A stretch of DNA of 64,000 bases from DAOPJM01 sp035399665 (GTDB lineage: Bacteria > Bacillota > Clostridia > Christensenellales > CAG-138). The DNA lies in NCBI GenBank assembly GCA_035399665.1, contig DAOPJM010000005.1, positions 1-64,000 of the forward strand, written 5' to 3'. Under the pieces are notes generated by a model. It saw only the letters and a list, made by a program, of their open reading frames with translations. It ran no database searches and was not told the DNA's origin. Position numbers and translations under genes: made by a program. This document shows, in pieces, positions 17,301 through 25,965 of this stretch (position 1 is the first letter of the stretch; every line of letters begins with the position of its first letter).

Positions 17301-17350
17301 GGGACAAGCTGTTCTAACCGTGAGCGCCTCTTAACCTTGAATTTATTTTG

Positions 17351-17382
17351 CAAGATCCTTCGACTAACGCTCAGGATGACAA
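17351..17382 (-). repeat. Inverted copy of the dispersed repeat
   Basis: The minus strand reads tgtcatcctgagcgttagtcgaaggatcttg, matching the head of the copies at 17150 and 17230. It stands inverted to them about 120 bp away, so the pair could form a long hairpin in RNA. Confidence 0.8.
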
Positions 17383-17431
17383 CGGCGGCTGTCCCGCTCA
17401 TCGTTATCCCATTCGTCATTCTTAATATATT

Positions 17432-17627
17432 GGGCAGGCTTGTCCTGCCCGGAGGTCGGCCCTTGCGCAATATATATCTTACGTTTATATCTTACGTTTA
17501 TATATGTGTTTATATCTGGTATAGGTTNNNNNNNNNNNNNNNNNNNNNNNNNNNNNNNNNNNNNNNNNNNNNNNNNNNNNNNNNNNNNNNNNNNNNNNNN
17601 NNNNNNNNNNNNNNNNNNNNNNNNNNN
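17432..17627. other. Hairpin, short repeats and 100-N assembly gap
   Basis: GGGCAGG/CCTGCCC form a 7-bp stem near 17432-17450. From about 17470 there is a 13-bp direct repeat (atatcttacgttt, twice) in A+T-rich sequence. Positions 17528-17627 are N. Nothing here supports a gene. The whole interval 17162-17918 contains no supported coding sequence. Confidence 0.7.
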
Positions 17628-17747
17628 TCCCCTTTTGGCGTATTCCATTTCCCCTTTTGGGACAATCCATTTCCCCTTTTGGCGTATTCCATTTCCCCTT
17701 TTGGGACAATCCATTTCCCCTTTTGGGACAATCCATTTCCCCTTTTT
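17628..17747. repeat. 22-bp tandem repeat array, truncated by the gap
   Basis: Five full units begin at 17628, 17650, 17672, 17694 and 17716, with a partial unit at 17738. All start tccccttttgg and end tccatt. The middle alternates between two forms, cgtat and gacaa, in the order A-B-A-B-B. The left end is lost in the N run, so copy number is unknown. As 22 is not a multiple of three, the open frames that cross it are not protein-like. Confidence 0.95.
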
Positions 17748-17870
17748 GCAAGCTCGGTCAGACGGCTAAATCGCGAGCCGTCCACCGACAAGTGACTTGA
17801 AAGCTGTCATCAAATAACCGCTCAATAATTCGGCGGTGCATCCTTAGCACCATCGCACAAGACCAAGGCA

Positions 17871-17904
17871 AAAGGGCCGCGGCTTTCATTTAGCCGCGGC
17901 CCTT
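17871..17904 (-). terminator. Terminator of the NlpC/P60 gene
   Basis: AAGGGCCGCGGCT/AGCCGCGGCCCTT form a long G+C-rich stem with a 7-nt loop, just after the minus-strand stop at 17919. On that strand it is followed by TTGCCTTGG, a weak T tract. Confidence 0.7.
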
Positions 17905-17918
17905 GTCACTTTATCATC

Positions 17919-19655
17919 CTAATCCCAGATTCTGAAAGCACAGTAGAAGTGCGTTTTCCAGTAATTGGTGCTTATGCTGCTTCGCTCGACAACCTTACCG
18001 TTGCTTGACGAGGCGTCAATCATCTTGTTGCTGCCAAGGTATATCCCGACATGCCCTTTTCCGCTGCCGTCACCCGTGAACACCAGCACATCGCCGCGCT
18101 TAAGGTCGCTCATGGAGGTTATCTTCTTGTATTTCGTACAGGAACGCCATGCGGTTGAGGTCATGTAGCTCTGCTTGACGCCCGCTTGATTCAGGCACCA
18201 ATATACGAAGCCCGAGCAGTCGAAGGAATTCGGCCCCTTCGCGCCGCGCACATAGGGACATCCCAGCTTGCTTTTTGCTATTTCTATGAAACGCTCCACG
18301 CCCGTTGTGGTTGAGGGCTTGGGCGTAGCCGTTGCAGTCGAACCCGTTGAGGACGTCTTGTCATCGGTGCTGCTTGCCGTTGCCGCAGCCTTGGCGCTGT
18401 CCGAATTGAGCTTTGCGAGCGTCTTGCTGCCAACCGCGCCGTCGGCGGTCAGCCCGTTGCGCTTCTGAAACTTGATAACCGCAGCCTGCGTTGTCTCACC
18501 GAAATAGCCGGTGACCTGTGAGCTTGACAGATATCCAAGCTTGTACAGCCGTTTCTGCATGGTCTTAACGTCCGAGCCGCTCATGCCGAGACGCAGCGCG
18601 TATGCGAGCGCGTCGGAGGAATCGAGGGCGTCCATCGTCGCCGGCCCTAAGCAGCCGTCCTTGACCAGTCCGTTGGCGTCCTGAAACTTCTTTATGGCCG
18701 AAACCATCTCCGAATCCAATTCGCCGTCCACCGTGGTACCGGAATCCAAATATCCGAGGTTGACCAAACGCTGCTGATACTTCAGTATTGTGTCGTTCTT
18801 GTCGCCGCGCCCGTAGAAGTTGCCCACAACATCCTCGTCGTACAGCTTTGCTAAGGTTTTAGCTCCGACCTTGCCGTCCGCGGTCAGCTTATTGGCCGCC
18901 TGGAAGTTCAGCACGGCGGCCTCGGTCAGCTCGCCGAAGGTGCCGGTTATGCTGCCCTTTTCAAGATAGCCAAGCTCGTAAAGCCTCGCCTGAGCGTCTA
19001 CCACATCGTCGCCCTCGTCACCTCGCTGCATGACGTAGACCCTTGCGTCATCGCCAAACAACAAATCATAGGTCGTGGCGCCGAGAACTCCGTCCTCAGT
19101 CATGCCGTTGTGCCTTTGGAAGGCCTTCAGGCAGCTTTCGGTGTAGGAGCCGAAGTAGTTGGTGGGTTCGTCGCCGTCCATGTAGCCAAGATCCATAAGC
19201 CTGCTTTGCAGGGTTATGACGAATTCATCGCTGTCGCCGTGCTCATAGACCTTGCCGCCCAAGGGATGGGGGGTGTAGGTGGGAGCGGCCGGCTCGTCGG
19301 GCGCGGGGGTTACGGTAATCTCAACGCCGTAGCTGTCAAGCCCCGTGGTAATCTCGACAATGGCAGTCCCTTCGGCGCCGACGCCAGTTTTGGACGCGTC
19401 AGCGGAGTTGGGGTCGTTGGGGGTAATCCCTTCCTCCGACCGCTTGGGGCCCGCCGCCGCGCATAGGATTATGACGGCCGCCAGCACACAGGGTATGCCT
19501 ATACCCAAGGCTATCTGCACGGGTTTCCTGAGTGAGAGGAACACATCCGCCGCCTTCCTGAAAAACTCCTTGCAGTAAGCCCAACAGCGCTTGGCAAGGG
19601 TCGTGATTCGCCTGCCCAGACGTCGTAACTTCTTTTTGATAATCCTTATATTCAT
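17919..19655 (-). CDS. NlpC/P60 endopeptidase with four peptidoglycan-binding domains
   Basis: The ATG at 19655 follows AAAGGAG and gives 578 residues. A very basic N-terminus (residues 1-42) precedes one membrane segment (about 45-68), so the protein is anchored with its C-terminus outside. Four PG_binding_1 domains follow (about residues 120-410), each with the LG-Y...G.FG..T..A...FQ..N.L..DG..G..T pattern. A Thr/Ser-rich linker leads to an NlpC/P60 domain (about 455-578) with catalytic Cys in FDCSGFVYW and His in GHVGIYLG. It should cleave cell-wall stem peptides, probably in growth or division. Confidence 0.92.
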   Translation of the reverse strand: MNIRIIKKKLRRLGRRITTLAKRCWAYCKEFFRKAADVFLSLRKPVQIALGIGIPCVLAAVIILCAAAGPKRSEEGITPNDPNSADASKTGVGAEGTAIVEITTGLDSYGVEITVTPAPDEPAAPTYTPHPLGGKVYEHGDSDEFVITLQSRLMDLGYMDGDEPTNYFGSYTESCLKAFQRHNGMTEDGVLGATTYDLLFGDDARVYVMQRGDEGDDVVDAQARLYELGYLEKGSITGTFGELTEAAVLNFQAANKLTADGKVGAKTLAKLYDEDVVGNFYGRGDKNDTILKYQQRLVNLGYLDSGTTVDGELDSEMVSAIKKFQDANGLVKDGCLGPATMDALDSSDALAYALRLGMSGSDVKTMQKRLYKLGYLSSSQVTGYFGETTQAAVIKFQKRNGLTADGAVGSKTLAKLNSDSAKAAATASSTDDKTSSTGSTATATPKPSTTTGVERFIEIAKSKLGCPYVRGAKGPNSFDCSGFVYWCLNQAGVKQSYMTSTAWRSCTKYKKITSMSDLKRGDVLVFTGDGSGKGHVGIYLGSNKMIDASSSNGKVVERSSISTNYWKTHFYCAFRIWD

Positions 19656-19693
19656 GGTCTTGCTCCTTTGCAAGTCTGCTTAAATTCAATCAC

Positions 19694-19699
19694 ATAATA
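19694..19699 (-). promoter_or_regulatory. Extended -10 element upstream of the NlpC/P60 gene
   Basis: The minus strand reads TGCTATTAT, an extended -10 with no good -35. The ribosome binding site and ATG at 19655 lie about 35 bp downstream. Confidence 0.4.
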
Positions 19700-19831
19700 G
19701 CACAATTATGTAACAAACTTATGTCCGTTTTTTTAAATTTGCTCCCAACACGGTAAATTTCTTTGAAGGGTACAAGGTCTTTGCCAAAGCCCCTGCCTTC
19801 AACATAAAAGGATAAAATTTTCGCATAGAAC

Positions 19832-19860
19832 TTGCAAAGCTGATAACAAGATGATATAGT
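19832..19860 (+). promoter_or_regulatory. Promoter of the zinc-ribbon repeat protein
   Basis: TTGCAA (19832-19837) and TATAGT (19855-19860) are 17 bp apart. ATAAGGAGGAAGCAC and the ATG at 19908 follow. Confidence 0.65.
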
Positions 19861-19907
19861 TAATTTGAGGCTTTATAAGCATTATCCACTACATAAGGAG
19901 GAAGCAC

Positions 19908-21494
19908 ATGAACTGTCAAAAATGTGGGGCGGAATTACGTCCCGAGCAGGCCTTCTGCACAGAATGCGGAGAACCTGTACGGCCTGCCCAACCCAAAGCT
20001 GTCGCAACCCCCATAGCTCCCGAACAGACGGAGCCTGTGGCCCCCCAAATGACTAAAACTCAATATGTGGATCAAGACGCCACGGAAGCGCTGTTCACTG
20101 AACCGGTTCCTCAGACCTCAAACAATGACGGTTCCATGCCGCCGCCTCAGGGGACGGACATTCAGCAGACGCCGCCCAAGAAAAAGAAGAACGGCCTGCT
20201 TATCGGAATCATCTGCGGCATAGTCGCGCTCATTCTTGTCGCGTGCGTTCTCATCGGCATATTCGTAATCAAGCCGTTGGTCAACTATAACAAGGCTGTC
20301 GAGCTGATGGAAGCGGGCGAATACGAAGCCGCTATCGACAGATACGCAGAGAAGCCCGACTACAAGGATTCCGCAACCCTCATCTTAGAGTGCAAGTATC
20401 TCATCGCGGGTGAGCTGTTCGACGACAAGTCCTATGTAGAGTCCGAGGCCGCCTACCTTGAGTTGGGCAGCTACAAGGATTCCGCCACACTCGCAAACGA
20501 GAGCAAGTATCTTCGAGCGGTCGGCATGATCGAGGAAGACGCGGAGACCGCAAGGGAGTTGTTCGTTGAGCTGGGCGAATACTCCGATTCCGCCGACAAG
20601 ATCAACACCTGCGACTATCGCCTTGCCGACGCAATGTTAGCTTCGGGCGACAACGAGGGCGCTATCGAAGCCTTCACCGCGTTGGGGGATTACACGGAGA
20701 ACGGTCTGCCCTCAGCGGCGGACAGGGTAAAGGAAGCCCATTACAGGATAGCCGCCGACCTGCTTATCGCGTTGGATTATGACGCGGCAGCGGCGGAGTT
20801 CGAGCTTATCGCGGACTATTCCGACGCCGACACTCAGCGCAGCGAGTGCTTCTATCAGAAAGCGGAAGCTCAGTTCGCGGAAGACAAGTACGACGACGCC
20901 ATAACGACCTTCGAGCTTATCACGGGCTACAAGGACGCCTATGACCGCATCAAGGAGTGCCGTTATCAGAAGGCCATCGCCCTGTATAACAAGGGCAAGT
21001 TCACGGATGCTATCGAGGTGTTCCAGCAGCTTTCCGATTACGAGGATTCCAAGACCTACGTCAAGGACAGCTACTATGGGCTTGCGCTTGAAGCCTACAA
21101 CAACTACAACTACGATGACGCCGAGGACTATATCAAGCTCTCCGGCACCAATGACGCCAAGAAGCTGCAGCAGCGTATGGACGGCGAGTATTACGCCGCA
21201 TATCTGATGCTGCTCCTTGCGAACAATGGCTACAAGAATCTCACCCTGCTTGAGGCGCGCACCTATCGCACCACGACCAACGAGGATTATGTGATGCTCT
21301 CCTGCACCTACAAGGGCGAAACAGTGTACGTCATTGCCGACGATGACGGTATCTACATCATCAGCGCAAGTCTTATCAACAGCGTAAGCTCCTCCAGCCC
21401 GGCATACAACTACGCCGAGATTTTCAGGAACTACTGGGATAAGGCCGACACCATGAAGCTGGATGTGGACAGAATAAGCAAGATATACAGCTAA
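19908..21494 (+). CDS. Zinc-ribbon membrane protein with TPR-like YKDSA repeats
   Basis: The 528-residue protein begins with a zinc ribbon (C-x2-C...C-x2-C in MNCQKCGAELRPEQAFCTECG). A low-complexity Pro/Gln/Thr linker and one membrane segment (about residues 97-123) follow. From residue 125 to about 440 there are roughly eight helical repeats marked by A-x-Y-x-E-L-G-x-Y-K-D-S-A and Y-x-A-I-x-x-F patterns, like TPR/Sel1 repeats. The C-terminal 100 residues are mixed alpha/beta. The ribbon would be cytoplasmic and the repeats outside. Function is unknown; such proteins are common in Clostridia and may scaffold envelope complexes. Confidence 0.85.
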   Translation: MNCQKCGAELRPEQAFCTECGEPVRPAQPKAVATPIAPEQTEPVAPQMTKTQYVDQDATEALFTEPVPQTSNNDGSMPPPQGTDIQQTPPKKKKNGLLIGIICGIVALILVACVLIGIFVIKPLVNYNKAVELMEAGEYEAAIDRYAEKPDYKDSATLILECKYLIAGELFDDKSYVESEAAYLELGSYKDSATLANESKYLRAVGMIEEDAETARELFVELGEYSDSADKINTCDYRLADAMLASGDNEGAIEAFTALGDYTENGLPSAADRVKEAHYRIAADLLIALDYDAAAAEFELIADYSDADTQRSECFYQKAEAQFAEDKYDDAITTFELITGYKDAYDRIKECRYQKAIALYNKGKFTDAIEVFQQLSDYEDSKTYVKDSYYGLALEAYNNYNYDDAEDYIKLSGTNDAKKLQQRMDGEYYAAYLMLLLANNGYKNLTLLEARTYRTTTNEDYVMLSCTYKGETVYVIADDDGIYIISASLINSVSSSSPAYNYAEIFRNYWDKADTMKLDVDRISKIYS

Positions 21495-21512
21495 TCGAAA
21501 TTGGCATAAGGC

Positions 21513-21543
21513 AAGGGGGACGGCGCTGCTGTCCTCCTTTTTT
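21513..21543 (+). terminator. Terminator of the zinc-ribbon repeat gene
   Basis: AAGGGGGAC pairs with GTCCTCCTT (one bulge) across a 9-nt loop, followed by TTTTTT. It lies about 20 bp past the stop. I see no gene between here and 21737. Confidence 0.7.
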
Positions 21544-21736
21544 GATGGGAAAAGTTCTCTCCTGCGCATCGCAAAGCCGACAAACGCCGCTCCCGAAGCT
21601 TATTAAAGGCGCGGGCGGCATACTTGCAGCCCTTGAGCAATTGGGTGAGCGCGTTTTGAATATGGCGCGGCGCAGGGCTGATAAAGGACTTGTAGCCGCC
21701 GCAGGAAATGAAGGCGACTGTTGCTAAAAAAATAAA

Positions 21737-21763
21737 GAAGCGGCAAGCTCGGCCTGCCGCTTC
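21737..21763 (-). terminator. Terminator of the rsmD-coaD-coiled-coil operon
   Basis: GAAGCGGCA/TGCCGCTTC form a stem with a 9-nt loop. TTTATTTTTTT follows on the minus strand. It lies just past the stop at 21784. Confidence 0.85.
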
Positions 21764-21783
21764 GGTTGAACACGCTTTATGGG

Positions 21784-22701
21784 TTACTCCTCGTCGTCGT
21801 CCTCGCCCTCATCATCGACAACCTCGAAGAGCTTGAACTTGGGCTTGGACTTTTTGGGACGCGGAGCGTCATCATAATCGTCCATGTCCGAATCATATTC
21901 GTCGCCCGTGTCCTCGTCGCTGCCCTCTAAGAGACGGCGGAACCAACCCTTCTTCTTAGGCTCTATGCGGCGGTGATCGTCCTCGTAATCGTTGTCGTCC
22001 GGCTCAGGCTCGGGGGCGGGTCTGCGCTTAGGCTCGGGAGCGGGCTTGCGGCGGGGAGCGGGGGCAGGATCCGGCTCAGGCTCAGGCTCTGGGGCGGGTC
22101 TGCGGCGCGGCGCCGGCTCAGGCTCCTGTTCGGACACAAAGCCGTTTCCGACAACGGGCGCGGGGGCGGGTCTTGCGCCAAGCTCATGGCGATTGGCCTC
22201 GATATTCTGTGCAAACGCGGTCATGTAGCCCTGCACGTCGGACATGATACCGTCGGCATAGCGCTTCGCGCCTTCGATCATCTGGTCGGCGGTCTCCTCG
22301 GCGTCGGCTATGGTCTTTTCGGCGCGCTGATTGGCTTCCTGCATGACGGCGGTTTCGTTAACCATGTTTTCATACTCGCTCACGGCCTGACGGTAAACCT
22401 GCTCCGCGGCCTCCTGCGACTGTGTGCGAAGCTCCTCCGCCTCGGCCTCGGCCTTCCTGCGCGTATCGTCCTCGAACTCGCGGGCAGCCCTCAAGGTCGC
22501 CTGCTCCTCGGAGATGATGCCGCTTGCTTTGCGTATATCCTCCGGTATCGTTACTTCCAAATCGTGCAGCAGACCTTCTAAAATCTCGATGTCAACGACG
22601 CGCTCATTCGGTCCCGAAACGCGCTTCTTGGGGTTGCTGTCCAGCTCCCTGCGAATATTGGAAATAATGCTGAAAATCTTCATCGCTTGTGAACTACTCA
22701 T
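21784..22701 (-). CDS. Coiled-coil protein downstream of coaD
   Basis: The 305-residue protein has no signal or membrane segment. Residues 5-60 are globular-helical, and residues 70-180 form a long Glu/Ala/Arg-rich coiled coil that resembles ATP-synthase b-subunit or DivIVA-like helices. The remainder (about 190-305) is a disordered tail with Pro/Glu/Arg repeats (PAPEPEPEPDPAP type), then very acidic with aspartate runs. The ATG overlaps the coaD stop by 8 bp. Coiled-coil ATPase-like proteins often follow coaD in Clostridia. A role in division or envelope organisation is a guess. Confidence 0.75.
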   Translation of the reverse strand: MSSSQAMKIFSIISNIRRELDSNPKKRVSGPNERVVDIEILEGLLHDLEVTIPEDIRKASGIISEEQATLRAAREFEDDTRRKAEAEAEELRTQSQEAAEQVYRQAVSEYENMVNETAVMQEANQRAEKTIADAEETADQMIEGAKRYADGIMSDVQGYMTAFAQNIEANRHELGARPAPAPVVGNGFVSEQEPEPAPRRRPAPEPEPEPDPAPAPRRKPAPEPKRRPAPEPEPDDNDYEDDHRRIEPKKKGWFRRLLEGSDEDTGDEYDSDMDDYDDAPRPKKSKPKFKLFEVVDDEGEDDDEE

Positions 22702-23191
22702 GCCCTCTTGCCAACCTTTCCCTGATTTCTTCTAAGTTATAAGAGGGAACCAAGCCCTCTATGCTTCCGCCCCAATAGCAGATTTCCTTGACGTTGCTTG
22801 AGCTTAAGAACGAATGCGCCGGCTTTGCCATGAAGTAAACCGTCTGAATACTGCTGTCCAGATGATAATTGATAGCGTCAATCTGAAACTCGTATTCGAA
22901 ATCCGTGCTGGCTCGCAAGCCTCTGATAATGTATTGCGCACCCACCTTACGGGTGAATTCCACGACAAGGCCGTCGAAGGAAAGCACCTCAACGTTGGGA
23001 TAGCCCTCCATATCCACGACCCTTTGAGCCATGGCGACCCGCTCCTCCACCCCAAACACGGGATGCTTGGTGATGTTGTTGAGTACACCAAGGTATACCT
23101 TGTCGAACATTCGGGACGCGCCCTCAAGGACGTCCCTGTGTCCTATGGTGAAGGGATCAAAGCTGCCGGGATAAACGCAGGCTCTCATCAA
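22694..23191 (-). CDS. coaD: Phosphopantetheine adenylyltransferase
   Basis: This 165-residue enzyme of coenzyme A synthesis transfers AMP from ATP to 4'-phosphopantetheine. The nucleotidyltransferase signature is intact (YPGSFDPFTIGH at residues 7-18), as are the RGLRASTDFEYE loop and the C-terminal SSSNVKEI segment that replaces the common SSTxVRE. Length matches the family. The ATG overlaps the rsmD stop by four bases. Confidence 0.95.
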   Translation of the reverse strand: MMRACVYPGSFDPFTIGHRDVLEGASRMFDKVYLGVLNNITKHPVFGVEERVAMAQRVVDMEGYPNVEVLSFDGLVVEFTRKVGAQYIIRGLRASTDFEYEFQIDAINYHLDSSIQTVYFMAKPAHSFLSSSNVKEICYWGGSIEGLVPSYNLEEIRERLARGHE

Positions 23192-23736
23192 TACTCTCCC
23201 TTAAACATCGTTACGGAGCATTGTCCGTAGCGCTTGGTTTTGTATACCGCAAAGCACCCTTGCCGCCCTGTAAACGAGTCGGACGAGGAATGCTCCAAGA
23301 TTACTATGCCATGCTCGGCTACCACATCCGAGGAAAAGAGCCTGTCCACCGCGTCGAACCCAAAGCCCGACGCATAAGGGGCGTCAATGAACGCAAGGTC
23401 AAAGCTCAGCCCGCATTCGGCACAATAGGCTATGGCCTTCCTGTAATCGAAGTCCAAGACCCTTGCCCTGCTCTCAAAGCCCAAAGCCTTGACGTTATTC
23501 GCGATAAGCTCCGAAGTGGAGCTGTCGTTCAATACCGCAAGCCTTGCGCCCCTTGACAGAGCCTCAAGACCGAGATTGCCGGAGCCGGAGAAGAGATCCA
23601 ACACTATTGCGTCGGGAACGTCAAATTGGACAGCACCAAAAATGGCTTCCTTGACGCGATCGAGCGTGGGTCTCGTATCGATCCCCGTCGGAGCTTCGAA
23701 CCTGCGTCCCCTCGCATCTCCGGCAATAATCCGCAA
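23188..23736 (-). CDS. rsmD: 16S rRNA guanine-966 N2-methyltransferase
   Basis: This 182-residue SAM-dependent methyltransferase modifies G966 of 16S rRNA. MRIIAGDARGRRFEAP and the TRPTLDRVKEAIF region are typical, with the SAM site in LDLFSGSGNLGLEALSRGA. Motif IV reads FIDAPYASG; most homologues have D-P-P-Y/F, so the first Pro is Ala here. The start is TTG after GAGAAGGA. It heads the rsmD-coaD-coiled-coil operon. Confidence 0.92.
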   Translation of the reverse strand: MRIIAGDARGRRFEAPTGIDTRPTLDRVKEAIFGAVQFDVPDAIVLDLFSGSGNLGLEALSRGARLAVLNDSSTSELIANNVKALGFESRARVLDFDYRKAIAYCAECGLSFDLAFIDAPYASGFGFDAVDRLFSSDVVAEHGIVILEHSSSDSFTGRQGCFAVYKTKRYGQCSVTMFKGEY

Positions 23737-23793
23737 TCCCTATCCTTCTCTCCCCAATGTGTATCAAAACACAACATCTTGTAATACCATAGC

Positions 23794-23822
23794 ATTGTAA
23801 CATCTATGTGTTGCTTTTGCAA
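23794..23822 (-). promoter_or_regulatory. Promoter of the rsmD operon
   Basis: On the minus strand TTGCAA (23817-23822) and TACAAT (23794-23799) are separated by 17 bp. The rsmD TTG lies about 58 bp downstream of the -10. Confidence 0.65.
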
Positions 23823-23970
23823 TACTTTTTGAACAATTTATTAACAATATTTTATCAAACGGTTAACAGCGGCAAAAATGGTATGGGTAAAGTTGATTTT
23901 ATATTATTGGAGGGTGTTCAAAACTGTGTATACTTGTGTTACAATCAAGCCGATAAAAGAGGTGATTATT

Positions 23971-25083
23971 GTGATTAGACATACCTATGCGCTCGTGCGC
24001 CTTGGGAACATACTGGAGAACATCCGCAATTCCCGCCGCAGGATACGTCCCGAAACCAAGCTGCTTGCCATCATCAAGGCCAACGCCTACGGTCACGGCA
24101 TAGTCAGGGTTGGGCAGTATCTCAACGACAAGGACGAGGTTTACGGCTTCGGAGTCGCCATAGCGGAGGAGGGCAAGGCCCTGCGCGAAGGCGGCGTGAC
24201 CAAGCCCATACTGATACTGGGAGCTACGGACCCGGAGCATATCCCCATGGTGGTGGAGAACGACATCATGCCCGCCGTGTTCACTATTGAGACCCTGAGG
24301 CTGCTTCAGCAGGAGGCGCACAGGGAGGGCAAAAAGGCGCGCTTCCATATCAAGCTTGACACAGGAATGCGCAGGATAGGCATCGACAACGCCAAGTACC
24401 TTGAGCGTTTCTTGGATGAGCTTGGGGATTGCCCAGACCTTATCTTGGATGGAGTTTTCACGCATTTTGCCAAGTCCGAGAGCGATCCCGCCTTTACGGG
24501 CAGGCAGACCGCCGTCTTTGACGGTTTCGTGAGCCGCATCAGGGCGAGGGGCTATCATCCGATTATACACGCCGCCAACAGCGCCGCGATTATCGAGTTC
24601 CCCGGACTGCAATACGACATGGTGCGTCAGGGCATATCGCTTTACGGCTATCATTCCGACTCCAACAAGTCCAAGTCCTCAGGGCTTATTCCCGCGATGG
24701 AGTGGCACAGCGAGGTCACTAACGTCAAGACCATTGCCGAGGGCGAGGGCGTAAGCTACGGCCTAAGGTTCGTCGCGGGCAGAAAGAGCGTTATCGCGAC
24801 GCTTCCCGTGGGCTACGGCGACGGCTACAAGCGCTGCCTTACCAACAGGGCCGAGGTGCTGATTCACGGCGTGAGGGCAAAGCAGGTTGGCACGGTATGC
24901 ATGGATCAGATTATGATAGACGTGACCGATATCCCAAATGTGAGGATAGGCGACAAGGTTGTCCTCTTGGGCAAGCAGGGCGATGAGGAGATAGACGCGG
25001 ACGAGATGGCGGATTGGGCGCAGACCATAAGCTACGAGGTGCTGCTGTCCATCTCGGAGCGAGTTCCGCGGGTCTACGAGTAG
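23971..25083 (+). CDS. alr: Alanine racemase
   Basis: This PLP enzyme interconverts L- and D-alanine for peptidoglycan. The GTG at 23971 follows AGAGGTG and gives 370 residues, the family norm; a longer in-frame start at 23878 would include the promoter region. Lys36 in LLAIIKANAYGHG is the PLP lysine. HIKLDTGMRRIG and the catalytic Tyr region VSYGLRFV are present, with VGYGDGY and the C-terminal domain motif GTVCMDQIMID. A candidate promoter (TTCAAA, 17 bp, TACAAT) lies just upstream. Confidence 0.95.
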   Translation: MIRHTYALVRLGNILENIRNSRRRIRPETKLLAIIKANAYGHGIVRVGQYLNDKDEVYGFGVAIAEEGKALREGGVTKPILILGATDPEHIPMVVENDIMPAVFTIETLRLLQQEAHREGKKARFHIKLDTGMRRIGIDNAKYLERFLDELGDCPDLILDGVFTHFAKSESDPAFTGRQTAVFDGFVSRIRARGYHPIIHAANSAAIIEFPGLQYDMVRQGISLYGYHSDSNKSKSSGLIPAMEWHSEVTNVKTIAEGEGVSYGLRFVAGRKSVIATLPVGYGDGYKRCLTNRAEVLIHGVRAKQVGTVCMDQIMIDVTDIPNVRIGDKVVLLGKQGDEEIDADEMADWAQTISYEVLLSISERVPRVYE

Positions 25084-25116
25084 AGCCGAAGGGCGCGTTA
25101 GCTGTAATATAATATG

Positions 25117-25147
25117 AAAGACCGATGGGCTGTTCCATCGGTCTTTT
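25117..25147. terminator. Bidirectional terminator between alr and tatD
   Basis: AAAGACCGATGG/CCATCGGTCTTTT form a 12-bp stem with a 6-nt loop and T/A runs on both sides. It lies between convergent genes. Confidence 0.9.
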
Positions 25148-25194
25148 GCTGTATCATGCTTGATATGGGCTTACAGCCTCTTCTTTTTATGAAG

Positions 25195-25965
25195 CTATGC
25201 TATGTCAAACGCCCGTTTGCCGTTTTCAAAGAGCGCGGCGGCAAGCTCCTCTATATCGGCGTTTCGCACCTCGGCAAGCGTCTCAAGGGTCAGGCGTATC
25301 ATACGCGGGTCGTTGCGCTGTCCTCGGTAGGGTACGGGGGTCATGTAGGGGCAGTCGGTCTCGATGAGCAGGCGTTCTGCGGGCAGCTTGGAGGCAATCT
25401 CCCGCTGACGGACGGCGTTTTTGAAGGTAAGCGCACCGCCGAACGCCACATACAGCCCACAGTCAATGCATATCAAAGCGGTCTCAAGGCTGCCGGAAAA
25501 GCAGTGCATGACGCCCCTTATGCGTCCCCTGCGGGCGCGAATCGCGTCCATGCAGTCGCCGTGAGCCTCACGGTCGTGTATGATGACGGGGACGTCCAGC
25601 TCGCCCGCAAGGTCAAGCTGCTCGTTGAACCACCTTCTTTGCAGCTCACGCGGCGAGAAATCGTAGTGGTAATCCAGCCCAATTTCGCCTATCGCCTTGA
25701 TTTTCTCCTGCAAAAGGGCGCGGCGGATGTGATCCATAGTGCCATTGTTCATCTCCTCCGCCGAATGGGGATGCACTCCCGCAGAGCCGTAAACGTAGTC
25801 GTGGGCTTGGGTCAGGGCTATTACCTTGTCTATGCCGCTCTCATCACAGCAGGCCTCCATCATGAGGGCTATGCCGCTTTCGGGAAGCACTGAAAGAAGA
25901 GCGTCCCGATCCGTGTCGAAACGCTCGTCCAATAGATGCGCATGGGTGTCGAAAAGCTTCGGCAT
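25195..25965 (-). CDS. tatD: TatD-family metal-dependent hydrolase
   Basis: This 256-residue TIM-barrel hydrolase has the metal motif DTHAHL at residues 6-11. The remaining family sites are the Glu in AIGEIGLDYHYDFSP, the His in VIIHDREA and MHCFSG, and the Asp in LIETDCPYMTP. TatD proteins have DNase activity on damaged or apoptotic DNA in vitro. The ATG touches the end of the upstream vanW gene, so the two are coupled. Confidence 0.93.
   Translation of the reverse strand: MPKLFDTHAHLLDERFDTDRDALLSVLPESGIALMMEACCDESGIDKVIALTQAHDYVYGSAGVHPHSAEEMNNGTMDHIRRALLQEKIKAIGEIGLDYHYDFSPRELQRRWFNEQLDLAGELDVPVIIHDREAHGDCMDAIRARRGRIRGVMHCFSGSLETALICIDCGLYVAFGGALTFKNAVRQREIASKLPAERLLIETDCPYMTPVPYRGQRNDPRMIRLTLETLAEVRNADIEELAAALFENGKRAFDIA

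Noticed and set aside
17628..17747. CRISPR-like array
   Set aside because: Units are contiguous with no unique spacers and no cas gene is present in the window.
17364..17795. Open frames across the 22-bp repeats and the N gap
   Set aside because: They contain unknown bases, and the repeated KGKWIVPKGEME-like peptides arise only because 66 bp (three units) is divisible by three. All frames look alike.
21542..21727. 61-codon frame after the zinc-ribbon gene
   Set aside because: It begins on the terminator T-run, lacks a ribosome binding site and has no protein-like conservation signs.
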